A stretch of 17,736 nt of DNA from an uncultured Microcaldota archaeon (GTDB lineage Archaea > Micrarchaeota > Micrarchaeia > Anstonellales > Anstonellaceae): positions 1 to 17,736 of the forward strand of contig CAIXYX010000063.1 of NCBI GenBank assembly GCA_903923795.1. The letters are read 5' to 3'. The notes below the pieces were generated by a model. It did no database searches, had not been told where the DNA came from, and saw nothing but the letters and a program-made list of their open reading frames with translations. The translations under genes and the position numbers were made by a program. This document shows, one piece after another, positions 1-7,132 of this stretch; position 1 is the stretch's first letter, and each line of letters begins with the position of its first letter.

Positions 1-2
1 AC

Positions 3-59
3 CCGGACGGCAACGTCTACGTCGCGCAGTACTCGGACAAGAAGATCGTCCGGCTCAAA
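3..59 (+). pseudogene. Possible fragment of an NHL-type beta-propeller gene
   Basis: In the third frame the first ~57 nt read PDGNVYVAQYSDKKIVRLK. This closely matches the repeat pattern of NHL/SMP-30-like propeller blades (DGNVYVA, then a polar turn, then IVRL). The reading stops making sense at about 54-60, where the DnaJ frame takes over. Either a real gene end was joined here by rearrangement, or the contig edge is chimeric. One blade is too short to name a gene, so the call rests on pattern only. Confidence 0.35.
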
Positions 60-1206
60 ATCCGCCAGTGTAGACGAGATCAAATCCGCCTACCGAAAAT
101 TAGCCATGCAGTTCCACCCCGACCGCAACAAAGACGCGGGCGCAGAGGAAAAATTCAAGGAAATCTCCGAAGCCTATGCCGCCCTCTCCGACCCAGAGAA
201 AAGAAAAATCTACGACCAGTACGGCCACTCGGGCTTCGACCAGCGCTTCTCACAAGAGGACATCTTCCGCAATGCCGACTTCTCGGACTTCAATGACCTC
301 TTCCGCTCCATGGGCTTCTCCTTTGGCAACATGGGCGACTCGGACGACAGCCCGTTCGGCTCGATGTTCTCATCCATGTTCGGCCAGTCAAGCCAAAAGG
401 GCCGCTCTCTTTCAGCCGAAGTGAACATCTCGCTCAAAGAAGCCGCCAAAGGCACCACACGCTCATTGAATTTCCGCAGAAACGGCCCATGCGACACTTG
501 CAAAGGCACAGGCTCCGCGCCCGGCTCGGGCATGCGCAACTGCTCAAAATGCGGCGGGCATGGGCAAGTTCAAGTCATCCGCAATTTGGGCGGCTTCGGC
601 CGCATCTCAACAGTCTCTCCATGCCCTAATTGCCGAGGAAGAGGGCAAGTGCCGGGCATTGCATGCGAATCTTGCAGCGGCAAAGGCTATGCGCAAAAAG
701 ACGAGAAAATCGAAGTGCAAGTGCCGGCAGGAATTGAAGACGGCATGCGCTTGTCATTGCACTCTCTTGGCGAATGGGGGCCGGACGGCCCCGGAGATTT
801 GTATGTGCGCGTGCGTGTGGAGAACGATTCGCGCTTTACGCGCGACGGCGACGACCTCTATTTCGAGAAGCGCATCTCCTTTGCCACTGCCGTATTGGGC
901 GGAGATGTAACTGTGCCCACCCTCGAATCCGAAAATGAGGTCCATGTGCCCGCAGGCACAGCTTCGCACACTTTGCTGCGCCTCCGCGGCGAGGGAATGC
1001 CGCGTTTGCGCGGCAGGGGGCGCGGAGATTTGATAGTGCGCATAATAATCGAGGTGCCCAAGCCCGGCGATTTGAGCGAGGAGCAGAAAGAGCTGCTCAA
1101 GAAATTCGACGGAAAAGGCAAACCAGATTCTCCTAAAGACAAATCCGGGCACGAAAAAGACAAATCCGACAAAAAGAAAAAGAAAAGCTGGTTCAGCTGG
1201 TTTTGA
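55..1206 (+). CDS. dnaJ: Chaperone protein DnaJ (Hsp40), N-terminus missing
   Basis: Co-chaperone that delivers unfolded substrates to DnaK and stimulates its ATPase in the cytoplasm. The J-domain is recognisable from SKSASVDEIKSAYRKLAM with the HPD motif just after the ATG at 106. A Gly/Phe-rich linker follows. Four zinc-binding CxxCxGxG repeats are present (residues 129-136, 146-153, 173-180 and 187-194 counted from the ATG at 106). The C-terminal substrate-binding region contains VQVPAGIEDGMRL and LRGEGMPRLRGRGRGDL. The tail is Lys-rich and ends in SWFSWF. Family members begin with about 16 more residues (the DYYxxLGV helix). These are absent, because the upstream frame reads as unrelated sequence, so the gene is truncated or artificially joined; ATG 106 lies inside the J-domain and is not the native start. 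The stop overlaps the possible TTG start of the next gene. No dnaK or grpE is in view. Confidence 0.93.
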   Translation, partial: SKSASVDEIKSAYRKLAMQFHPDRNKDAGAEEKFKEISEAYAALSDPEKRKIYDQYGHSGFDQRFSQEDIFRNADFSDFNDLFRSMGFSFGNMGDSDDSPFGSMFSSMFGQSSQKGRSLSAEVNISLKEAAKGTTRSLNFRRNGPCDTCKGTGSAPGSGMRNCSKCGGHGQVQVIRNLGGFGRISTVSPCPNCRGRGQVPGIACESCSGKGYAQKDEKIEVQVPAGIEDGMRLSLHSLGEWGPDGPGDLYVRVRVENDSRFTRDGDDLYFEKRISFATAVLGGDVTVPTLESENEVHVPAGTASHTLLRLRGEGMPRLRGRGRGDLIVRIIIEVPKPGDLSEEQKELLKKFDGKGKPDSPKDKSGHEKDKSDKKKKKSWFSWF

Positions 1207-1208
1207 TT

Positions 1209-2312
1209 ATGGCCTCTCTACCTAAAGCCAAACCTCTTAGCCTGTGGATGGCCGAGCGCAATTCGGCCTACTACAAATCTTCTTCCACATCCATCTACGA
1301 CGATTTCCTCACTTACGCCCAATCCCCGCAAGGTTTGCTGACGCGCGCCAATGCGAGGGCATTTCATGCATGGACGCTTGTGCACCCTCAAGACAAATAC
1401 TCTGTTCTCGAAGCCGGTGTGGGCGAGGGCGCATTCGCTGCTGGTTTTTTGCAAGAGCTCAAATTGGCAGATGAGGACAACGACAGCTCAATCTTGCCTC
1501 TTGTCCGCTATACTCTTGCTGATTTTTCCCACTCCATGCTTGAGCGCGCGAAGAAGACAATCGAGAAATGCGGATTCGCCGCTCAAGTCGACAAGGTGGA
1601 ATGGGACGCATCGCACCCCTACAAAGAACTCAATTCTTCGCGCAAGCACCGTTCGGATTCTCCGAACACATCGATTGGCTCTTCCTCATCATTCGACCTC
1701 ATCCGCTGCAACGAGCTTTTGTGCGATTTGCCGGCCGACGTCTATTGCCGGCATGGCGATGAAGTGTGCACCATCCATTACGGCGCAGACCTCTCGCCCG
1801 TGGAAATCCCCATGCCATGGGAGAACCTCTCCCGCTTCGAGGCTGATTTGATACGTGCCATGCCATCTGATTATCGCCTGCCCCTCAACCGCACGGCAAA
1901 AGACGCGCTCATGTTCCTGAGCAGGCATCTCTCGCCGGAAGGCCTGCTCGACGTCTTCGATTACGGATTCTACCGCGCCGATGATTTCGCCATCCCGCCC
2001 GACATGTGGAATCTTTCCCTTGTGCGCGAATACAACTCGCAATGGACCGTGGACGTGAATTTCCTCTATCTCTCGGCAGAATTGGCGCAGGCGAAATGCA
2101 AAACAAGAGTGGAACCGCAGAAGGATTATGTCGAAATATACGAGCCTCTTTGCTCCGAACCTCCCGAATCCGGCAAGAAGAAAGCCAAGGATGAAAAGAA
2201 AGGCAAGTCTGATGAAGGAGGCGAGCCGGACGAAGACGGGCTTGATTACGCCGATTCGGAAGATGGGGTTGAAGAGGACGACTTCTTCTACCATCTCGAA
2301 GTGAGGAAATAA
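1209..2312 (+). CDS. MidA/NDUFAF7-like SAM-dependent methyltransferase
   Basis: Predicted class I methyltransferase of the MidA/NDUFAF7 (Methyltransf_28) type; the best-studied relative methylates an arginine of a respiratory complex I subunit, but the substrate here is unknown. Visible signatures are the SAM-binding VLEAGVGEGAFA (about residue 66), the acidic second strand YTLADFSHSM, a CNELLCDLPADVY segment matching the family's NElxDxlP motif, then LLDVFDYGF matching its DYG motif, and WTVDVNFLYL matching its C-terminal D-x-V-x-F segment. The last ~50 residues form a Lys/Glu/Asp-rich low-complexity tail, probably disordered. I prefer ATG 1209; a TTG at 1203 would overlap the dnaJ stop. No Shine-Dalgarno site is obvious, so translation may be coupled to dnaJ. 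The family call is inferred from motifs. Confidence 0.7.
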   Translation: MASLPKAKPLSLWMAERNSAYYKSSSTSIYDDFLTYAQSPQGLLTRANARAFHAWTLVHPQDKYSVLEAGVGEGAFAAGFLQELKLADEDNDSSILPLVRYTLADFSHSMLERAKKTIEKCGFAAQVDKVEWDASHPYKELNSSRKHRSDSPNTSIGSSSSFDLIRCNELLCDLPADVYCRHGDEVCTIHYGADLSPVEIPMPWENLSRFEADLIRAMPSDYRLPLNRTAKDALMFLSRHLSPEGLLDVFDYGFYRADDFAIPPDMWNLSLVREYNSQWTVDVNFLYLSAELAQAKCKTRVEPQKDYVEIYEPLCSEPPESGKKKAKDEKKGKSDEGGEPDEDGLDYADSEDGVEEDDFFYHLEVRK

Positions 2313-2313
2313 T

Positions 2314-2598
2314 TCAGTTATGGCCATGGTCCGGCGGGACCAGATTCAATGCAGCAGTTTTTTCGCAATTCGCGGCCGATTCGATGTTTGCAACCTCCAC
2401 TGCGGGTGCGGGGGCCGAAATCTTCGTCTCGGCAACCTCTTTTCTGGCCATCTCCATTGTCACATTCGGGGCCGCTTCTGGTGCCAATATACCTGCCGGC
2501 GCCTGCATTCTCAATTTCTCTACCATCTCGGCAGCCGGCGCCTGCATGCTCACATTCTCCTCTTTTTTGGGGGTTTTGCTTCTTCGTGCCATGTCCAT
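2314..2598 (-). CDS. Small hypothetical protein with a repeated MQAPA motif
   Basis: A 94-residue soluble protein that I do not recognise. It starts MDMARRSKTPKKEENVSMQ, then has a duplicated MQAPA motif (residues 18-22 and 31-35), is rich in Ala, Glu and Pro, and has no membrane segment. The codons look genuine (many gcc, gag, gcg, atg). A TATA-like element lies about 35-40 nt upstream. It converges on the methyltransferase with only 1 nt between stops. A second ATG at 2592 would give MARRSKTP. The opposite strand also has an open frame here with hydrophobic sequence, which I judge less likely. Existence is moderately supported; function is unknown. Confidence 0.5.
   Translation of the reverse strand: MDMARRSKTPKKEENVSMQAPAAEMVEKLRMQAPAGILAPEAAPNVTMEMARKEVAETKISAPAPAVEVANIESAANCEKTAALNLVPPDHGHN
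2495..2547. repeat. 14-bp direct repeat inside the small hypothetical gene
   Basis: The 14-mer gccggcgcctgcat occurs at 2495-2508 and again at 2534-2547, exactly 39 nt apart, so the reading frame is kept. It encodes the two MQAPA motifs on the minus strand. This looks like a small in-frame duplication. Confidence 0.8.
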
Positions 2599-2630
2599 CC
2601 AATCCGTCCGCTCAACTTTCGAGCGAGGCG

Positions 2631-2642
2631 TAATTATTAATG
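2631..2642 (-). promoter_or_regulatory. TATA-like element for the small minus-strand gene
   Basis: On the minus strand the sequence reads cattaataatta, an isolated AT-rich box in GC-rich surroundings. Initiation about 26 nt downstream would fall near 2610, giving a leader of about 12 nt before the ATG at 2598. Confidence 0.35.
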
Positions 2643-2677
2643 CACGAAAAGCGTAAGCTCGTTTGGAGAGGGTAGGT

Positions 2678-2699
2678 TTCCGGTGGTCTTCCGGTGGTC
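2678..2699. repeat. 11-bp perfect tandem repeat upstream of the M24 peptidase promoter
   Basis: ttccggtggtc occurs twice head to tail (2678-2688 and 2689-2699), between two divergent promoters and 40 nt before the TATA box at 2739. It could be a regulator-binding site or a chance slippage duplication. Confidence 0.6.
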
Positions 2700-2738
2700 A
2701 GGTGTCGAGGATGGAATTTTCCAGTGCTATGCTCCATC

Positions 2739-2746
2739 TATAAATA
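2739..2746 (+). promoter_or_regulatory. Archaeal TATA box giving a leaderless mRNA
   Basis: A clean tataaata is centred 26 nt before the ATG at 2768, the standard distance from archaeal box A to the transcription start. No Shine-Dalgarno sequence is present between them. The transcript is therefore predicted to start at or next to the start codon. Confidence 0.7.
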
Positions 2747-2767
2747 TCCCCCCATTCTTCTCACTCT

Positions 2768-3772
2768 ATGGCATTCCCGCTCAAAACCTGCTCCTCTGTC
2801 CTGCTCTTCTCTCCGGAAACATCTGTAGGCTCTGGGGCAAATTTCCTCTATAATGCAAAAGCCGAAATTGACAGCTCGGTGCTTCTGCTCACCAAGCGGG
2901 GCAAGACTCTATTCACGCCAAGAATGAACGAACGACAAGCCCGTGATATCTTCAAGGGCCGCGTGGTACCCGTCTCATCCGGCCAGCTCATCCCTCTTCT
3001 CAAAAAGAATCTTCCTCGAGGCAAAATCGGCCTCGAATTGGAGAATCTGAGCGCATTGCGCCACATAAATTTAGCCAAAAAGCTCGGCGGCAAGAATAGG
3101 TTTGTGGACGTAAGTGTGCCGCTCGAATCAATGCGGGCCGTGAAAAAACAGGACGAGATTTCCAAAATAAAAAAAGCGATCTCAATCTCGCGCTCCATCC
3201 TCGGCAATCTCCATCTCAAATCTTCCATGACAGAATTAGATGTTGTGAAAATCCTTGCCCGCCAATGCCTCGAGCATGATGTCACCTTCGCCTATCCGCC
3301 CATAGTGGCGTCAGGCAATCATTCCGGCCATCCGCATCATGTGCCTGTGAAAAAGACTCTCGGGCACGGCACCGTGCTCATCGATTTCGGCGTGAAATAC
3401 AAGAAATATTGCGCAGACCTCACCCGTTGCTATTTCCTCGGGCCGGCAAAAGAGGAGAAGAAAAAATACGAAGAGGCAAAAAACATTTTCCATTTAATCA
3501 TCGACCAAATGCCCGACTGTCACACCGCCGGAGATGTCGTTCGCGCAAGTGATGGCATCATCAAAAAGTCCGGCTGGCCGCAGTTAATCCACGCGCCGGG
3601 GCATGGCATAGGTATTGATGTCCATGAAGCCCCGCATCTCTATTCCAAGAACAAGGAACACTTGCGTCCGAACATGGTGATGGCCATAGAGCCCGGCTGG
3701 TATGGCGCGAAATTCGGCGTGCGGTATGAGAACGAAGTGCTGTTAGGGAAAAACAAGGCTCGGGTGCTGTAA
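2768..3772 (+). CDS. M24 family metallopeptidase (Xaa-Pro dipeptidase/aminopeptidase P-like)
   Basis: Cytoplasmic two-metal peptidase of the pita-bread fold, expected to cleave an N-terminal residue before proline. All five metal ligands can be placed: Asp206 (VLIDFG), Asp217 (CADLTR), His279 (HAPGHGIGIDVHE), Glu308 (MAIEPGWY) and Glu321 (VRYENEVLL). The family's substrate-side His in SGHPHHVPV is also present. At 334 residues it matches compact members, with an N-terminal creatinase-like domain (about residues 1-120) before the catalytic domain. The start is fixed by the TATA box 26 nt upstream, which implies leaderless translation. The next gene follows 42 nt later on the same strand and is probably cotranscribed. 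Dipeptidase and aminopeptidase P specificity cannot be told apart from sequence alone. Confidence 0.9.
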   Translation: MAFPLKTCSSVLLFSPETSVGSGANFLYNAKAEIDSSVLLLTKRGKTLFTPRMNERQARDIFKGRVVPVSSGQLIPLLKKNLPRGKIGLELENLSALRHINLAKKLGGKNRFVDVSVPLESMRAVKKQDEISKIKKAISISRSILGNLHLKSSMTELDVVKILARQCLEHDVTFAYPPIVASGNHSGHPHHVPVKKTLGHGTVLIDFGVKYKKYCADLTRCYFLGPAKEEKKKYEEAKNIFHLIIDQMPDCHTAGDVVRASDGIIKKSGWPQLIHAPGHGIGIDVHEAPHLYSKNKEHLRPNMVMAIEPGWYGAKFGVRYENEVLLGKNKARVL

Positions 3773-3801
3773 GATATGGCGAATGGAATATCTGTAATAA
3801 C

Positions 3802-3808
3802 AAGGTGA
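3802..3808 (+). promoter_or_regulatory. Shine-Dalgarno site for the DUF4389 gene
   Basis: aaggtga ends 6 nt before the ATG at 3815 and matches the anti-Shine-Dalgarno tail of 16S rRNA. It decides the start. Its presence at a downstream gene, and absence at the leaderless gene before it, fits archaeal practice. Confidence 0.6.
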
Positions 3809-3814
3809 TTCCAT

Positions 3815-4099
3815 ATGAAAACCGTGAAAATAAAAGTCGACTACGAGGAGAAAGCCTCCCGCCTCGAGATTTTCATCCGCATCATCTGGGCATCAATCTG
3901 CGTCATAGCGCTTCTCGTGCTCGGCATTTTCGTAGTCGTTGCCGCGATTTTCCAGATGCTTCATATCCTCATATTGGGCAAACGGGATTTCGCCGCGCAC
4001 GAGCTCATCACGAACTGGCTCATCGCTTTTGCCAACGTCGGATTCTACAAAAACATGTGCACAGACGAAAGACCTCCGCTGTGGCCGGGGATATTCTAA
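3815..4099 (+). CDS. DUF4389-like small membrane protein
   Basis: A 94-residue membrane protein. After a charged start (MKTVKIKVDYEEKASRLE) come one or two hydrophobic helices at about residues 20-55. Then follow LGKRDF, an amphipathic stretch, and a terminal YKNMCTDERPPL. The order of a charged N-terminus, a long hydrophobic segment, a G[KR] turn and a closing TDExPP motif fits the DUF4389 family, whose role is unknown. A good ribosome-binding site sets the start. It lies 42 nt after the M24 peptidase on the same strand with no separate promoter visible, and ends 12 nt short of the stop of the convergent transglycosylase-like gene. Confidence 0.72.
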   Translation: MKTVKIKVDYEEKASRLEIFIRIIWASICVIALLVLGIFVVVAAIFQMLHILILGKRDFAAHELITNWLIAFANVGFYKNMCTDERPPLWPGIF

Positions 4100-4111
4100 A
4101 GAAGCGGCTGT

Positions 4112-7051
4112 CTATCCGCTCCCGCCTGTACTGCTTCCTCCGCCGCCAGAACCGCCGGTGCAAGGCTGGTACGGGCATCCCGCCCCGCATTTATTGAGTG
4201 CATCATTGTAGCGGATAATGGTGTTTGTGCTGTAATTCTGCACGCCGTTGTTGGCATAGAGCACCTGATCGACATATCCCACCGGACCGCCATACAAATC
4301 CTGCGTTGATTGGGGTTGTTTTAGCGTGTAATCCAAGTCATCCATGTTCGGGCCCGCGCCGCGGTAATTTCTCATGGTGAACCAGGCGGCATACCATTCC
4401 TCCTCGCCCGGCTTTATGAATGCCCGCCAGACCGGATCCGAGGCCGTCTTGTCCTGCACCTTCTTCAGCCAGCCGCCCGCGCCCGTGCTGCCCGAGAACG
4501 AATTGACTATTTTGTATGTGCCGCAGCAGGCCGAGTCGAATGGATTGAATGGATTGTAAGCGCCGCCATTCGAGCCGCAGTTTTTCGCTGCGTCTGCCGA
4601 GGAGAAGGGCGGCTCTATGCACTGCGCCAAACCAAGTGCGCACACATGGTTTTTATCTGTCTTCTGGATTTTATCGCATGTCGACTGAATCGTGAGCGGC
4701 GATGGCGAGGCAGGCAGCGCGGGGTCATCCATGGCGGCGGTCTGCGCGGCTGCGGTTCCAATATCATCGCAACTCTTGTCTGTCTGGCATGCGGTGGTGC
4801 TCTCGTTTTTCGACATCGCTGTGCGCCTGAACGAAGATTCTGCCTGGAATATGGCTCTCATGAACATCGAATCGAAATTCTGCGCGCCGACAGCATCCTC
4901 TATTTGCGGATAAACCGTGCAGTATTTGACATCGAATTTCACTTTGTCAAATCTATAGCAGAATGCCGTTGGCATCGGAACAGTAGCCAAACATCCGCCG
5001 CCCGTGCATGCCAAATCCGCGATGCGTTTGCGGTCATCAACATTCTGCGACTGTGTCAAGTTATACGTGACAGGCGCCGAACCGTCCGGGCTCGATATCA
5101 CCTGCGTGCGTGAATATAATTTAGTCGTCTCATATGCAGAGCACATCGAGCCGCGCCCGTTTGTGGAGAACATCAAAGGCTGCTGCGTGCTCTGCGCGGC
5201 AATAGGCCTCTCATATAATTTGGTGCCATTTCCATCAGGCCGTGCCGAATACCGGCGGTCATCTGTTCCGATGAACTGCGTCTCATTGTCAGACGCATGC
5301 TCTATCACCGACACTGTTATGTGATGCCGGTTGTCGGAAGAGTCAAGCTTGGCATTTGCCACCACATCTGTCATTGTCTTGTTCGAGTGGAAAAGAGGCG
5401 CGAGGTTTGTGTAATAATATTCGCAATTCGAGAACCAGGTGTATGCCGCCGCCGAGCGGAATTCCCCGCCCACTTGCGTGAATCCTGTCTGCGAGGGCAA
5501 TGCCCAAATGCCAACTCCGCTGCCGTCAACTCGCGCGGCGTAAACAATGTCATCTCCGCCCAAAAATGCGGCCTGTCTATTAGAATCATTCAAATACGCA
5601 AGATATCGGGCAACCACAATGCGGCGGGTGCTGTCTTGCGAAACAACTGTCAGCTCGCCGGCTTTCGTCACCGCCCGAACAACATCAAGGCTTGTCAGCG
5701 TCGAATTGAATGCATACCTCTCGGCAGCGAAAGGCAGCGGCGCGTTGTCAGGATTGTCCGAGAAGCGGTAAGGCGCCACGCCAATCACTCCAGAGGACAC
5801 GAGCGCGGGGATGGAGCCAATCATCGTGCTCCAAACATTCTGCACATCTGCTTCAGTGTATGTGCAATTAGCGTCTGCTGTCGGCCCCGGCGAGATAGCG
5901 AGCGCATACCACACGCTCGGCTTGTAATATCGCGTGAGCGCTGCGCGCGCATAGCCCAAGTGCCTTCCCACTTCGGCCTCTGCGCTGCAGCTCGGCACGT
6001 GCGGGTCGGCATTCGCGTCAAATCCAACGCCTATCAAATCCACCGAGCCTATGAGGTTTGTGCGGTCAGTCCACATCGAGCTTCCCGCATAAGCAGCGGC
6101 GCAAATGTCGGGCCTCGGCGTCATCGTGTTATTGTTGAGGAAATAATCGAGTGCGCACAAGTCGGGCTGGTAGCTCGAGTTCGTCGTGGTGTTGAGCGCG
6201 AGCACGCTTAAGCATTTGGGGCAGTTCGCGCGGATGGTGCCAAGCTGCCTTCCCACCTGCGCGAGCTTGTCGAAGTCGAGCGTGATGCCATCTGCTTTGT
6301 ACGGGTTGAGCATCGCTTCAGTTGTCACCATTACCGGCCCGCTCAGCGGCACAGATGCTTTTGGCTGGCTCAAATTCTTCACCATGTCAGTGTATCCTGC
6401 CCCGTCGATGAATTTGCCTGCAGAATACCACACCACAACCGGCATCTGGTCTTTTGTCAGATAGCACGAGAGAGTGGCCGGCTGCACCGGCATTTTGGCA
6501 AGCATCCCGGATTCATTCGGCACCGCCCAAATCACCGGCATCTTCAGCTGCCCGTCGCAATAGCGCTGCGCGGCCGCGTAATCGGCAGGATTCGATCCCT
6601 GCCCCAGCATGAAATAGCGCGGGGCGCAAATCTTGTCCGTGGTGTCTGTATCGCTTAGCCTGCAAGCCGCGCTCGCCTTGTCTGCGATGAAATTGGTTAT
6701 GGTGTCATTGTACATGGAGTAATTGCAGGCGCGGAAGTAGCATTGTGAATTGTTCAGGCTGAACTCTATGTCCCCAAGCCCGATGAGGCTCAGCACACGC
6801 GCCCCCCACGATGCTTTGTCCGCGGTGCAGAGCATGCATGTGCACGGCGTGACATTGTTGACCGGCAGGCACATGCTCGCATTCACATATCTCGAGAAAT
6901 TATAGACAGGCGCGTGGTCCAAATCCACCGATAGCTTGTCCTGGCTGTCGATGTTCGAAATGCAGCCGGATGCGAGGAGGAAGGAGGCGGCGGCCAGCAC
7001 GAGCGAGAGGATGAGGAATCGGTTGTCCGTGTGCATCGAGCCTGTTTTCAT
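4112..7051 (-). CDS. Exported Cys-rich lipoprotein with lytic transglycosylase-like domain
   Basis: A 979-residue exported protein. The N-terminus carries a lipoprotein-type signal ending in LLASGC (Cys30), so it should be anchored outside the membrane. Residues ~145-440 show alternating hydrophobic strands (MPVIWAVPNESG, MPVVVWYSAGKF, GSVDLIGVGFDAN, SVWYALAISPGP, SGVIGVAPYRFSD), suggesting a TIM-barrel glycosidase-like region. Two copies of a ~45-residue unit follow (about 475-521 and 574-617). Residues ~725-905 resemble the SLT/lysozyme fold: MRAIFQAESSF with Glu738 in the catalytic position, ALGLAQCIEP, NPFNPF and YAAWFTMRNYRGAG. The C-terminus is a Gly/Ser tail. About 34 cysteines and many N-x-S/T sequons support an extracellular location. 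A TATA box 27 nt before the internal ATG at 7036 suggests that MHTDNRFLIL is the true start. It lies downstream of the giant gene on the same strand. The predicted role is cutting glycan walls, by analogy with VirB1-type proteins; the substrate is unknown. Confidence 0.75.
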   Translation of the reverse strand: MKTGSMHTDNRFLILSLVLAAASFLLASGCISNIDSQDKLSVDLDHAPVYNFSRYVNASMCLPVNNVTPCTCMLCTADKASWGARVLSLIGLGDIEFSLNNSQCYFRACNYSMYNDTITNFIADKASAACRLSDTDTTDKICAPRYFMLGQGSNPADYAAAQRYCDGQLKMPVIWAVPNESGMLAKMPVQPATLSCYLTKDQMPVVVWYSAGKFIDGAGYTDMVKNLSQPKASVPLSGPVMVTTEAMLNPYKADGITLDFDKLAQVGRQLGTIRANCPKCLSVLALNTTTNSSYQPDLCALDYFLNNNTMTPRPDICAAAYAGSSMWTDRTNLIGSVDLIGVGFDANADPHVPSCSAEAEVGRHLGYARAALTRYYKPSVWYALAISPGPTADANCTYTEADVQNVWSTMIGSIPALVSSGVIGVAPYRFSDNPDNAPLPFAAERYAFNSTLTSLDVVRAVTKAGELTVVSQDSTRRIVVARYLAYLNDSNRQAAFLGGDDIVYAARVDGSGVGIWALPSQTGFTQVGGEFRSAAAYTWFSNCEYYYTNLAPLFHSNKTMTDVVANAKLDSSDNRHHITVSVIEHASDNETQFIGTDDRRYSARPDGNGTKLYERPIAAQSTQQPLMFSTNGRGSMCSAYETTKLYSRTQVISSPDGSAPVTYNLTQSQNVDDRKRIADLACTGGGCLATVPMPTAFCYRFDKVKFDVKYCTVYPQIEDAVGAQNFDSMFMRAIFQAESSFRRTAMSKNESTTACQTDKSCDDIGTAAAQTAAMDDPALPASPSPLTIQSTCDKIQKTDKNHVCALGLAQCIEPPFSSADAAKNCGSNGGAYNPFNPFDSACCGTYKIVNSFSGSTGAGGWLKKVQDKTASDPVWRAFIKPGEEEWYAAWFTMRNYRGAGPNMDDLDYTLKQPQSTQDLYGGPVGYVDQVLYANNGVQNYSTNTIIRYNDALNKCGAGCPYQPCTGGSGGGGSSTGGSG

Positions 7052-7058
7052 CCGTGAG

Positions 7059-7067
7059 TATAAAAAA
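7059..7067 (-). promoter_or_regulatory. TATA box for the transglycosylase-like lipoprotein gene
   Basis: On the minus strand the sequence reads ttttttata, centred about 27 nt upstream of the in-frame ATG at 7036 and only 12 nt from the ATG at 7051. The spacing favours leaderless translation from 7036. Confidence 0.5.
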
Positions 7068-7103
7068 GGCGATTACGCGGGCCGGGGCATCGGCGCAAGC
7101 TGG

Positions 7104-7121
7104 GCCTAAAAAAGCCCCCAT
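7104..7121 (-). terminator. Possible terminator after the giant gene
   Basis: Just past the stop of the 1944-residue gene the minus strand has a gggc / gccc stem enclosing a run of six T. Archaeal termination mainly needs T-runs, so this could end the giant gene's transcript before the separate promoter at 7059-7067. The stem is short. Confidence 0.3.
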
Positions 7122-7132
7122 TGATTTTTCCC

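Noticed and set aside
2384..2656. Hydrophobic plus-strand frame opposite the small hypothetical gene
   Set aside because: It has no ribosome-binding site or promoter and ends within the intergenic region; hydrophobicity is expected as the complement of an Ala/Glu-rich frame. Some doubt remains.
5297..6211. Long plus-strand open frame opposite the lipoprotein gene
   Set aside because: It is the antisense of a gene with a signal peptide and clear domain motifs; its translation is Arg/His/Cys-rich with no recognisable domain.
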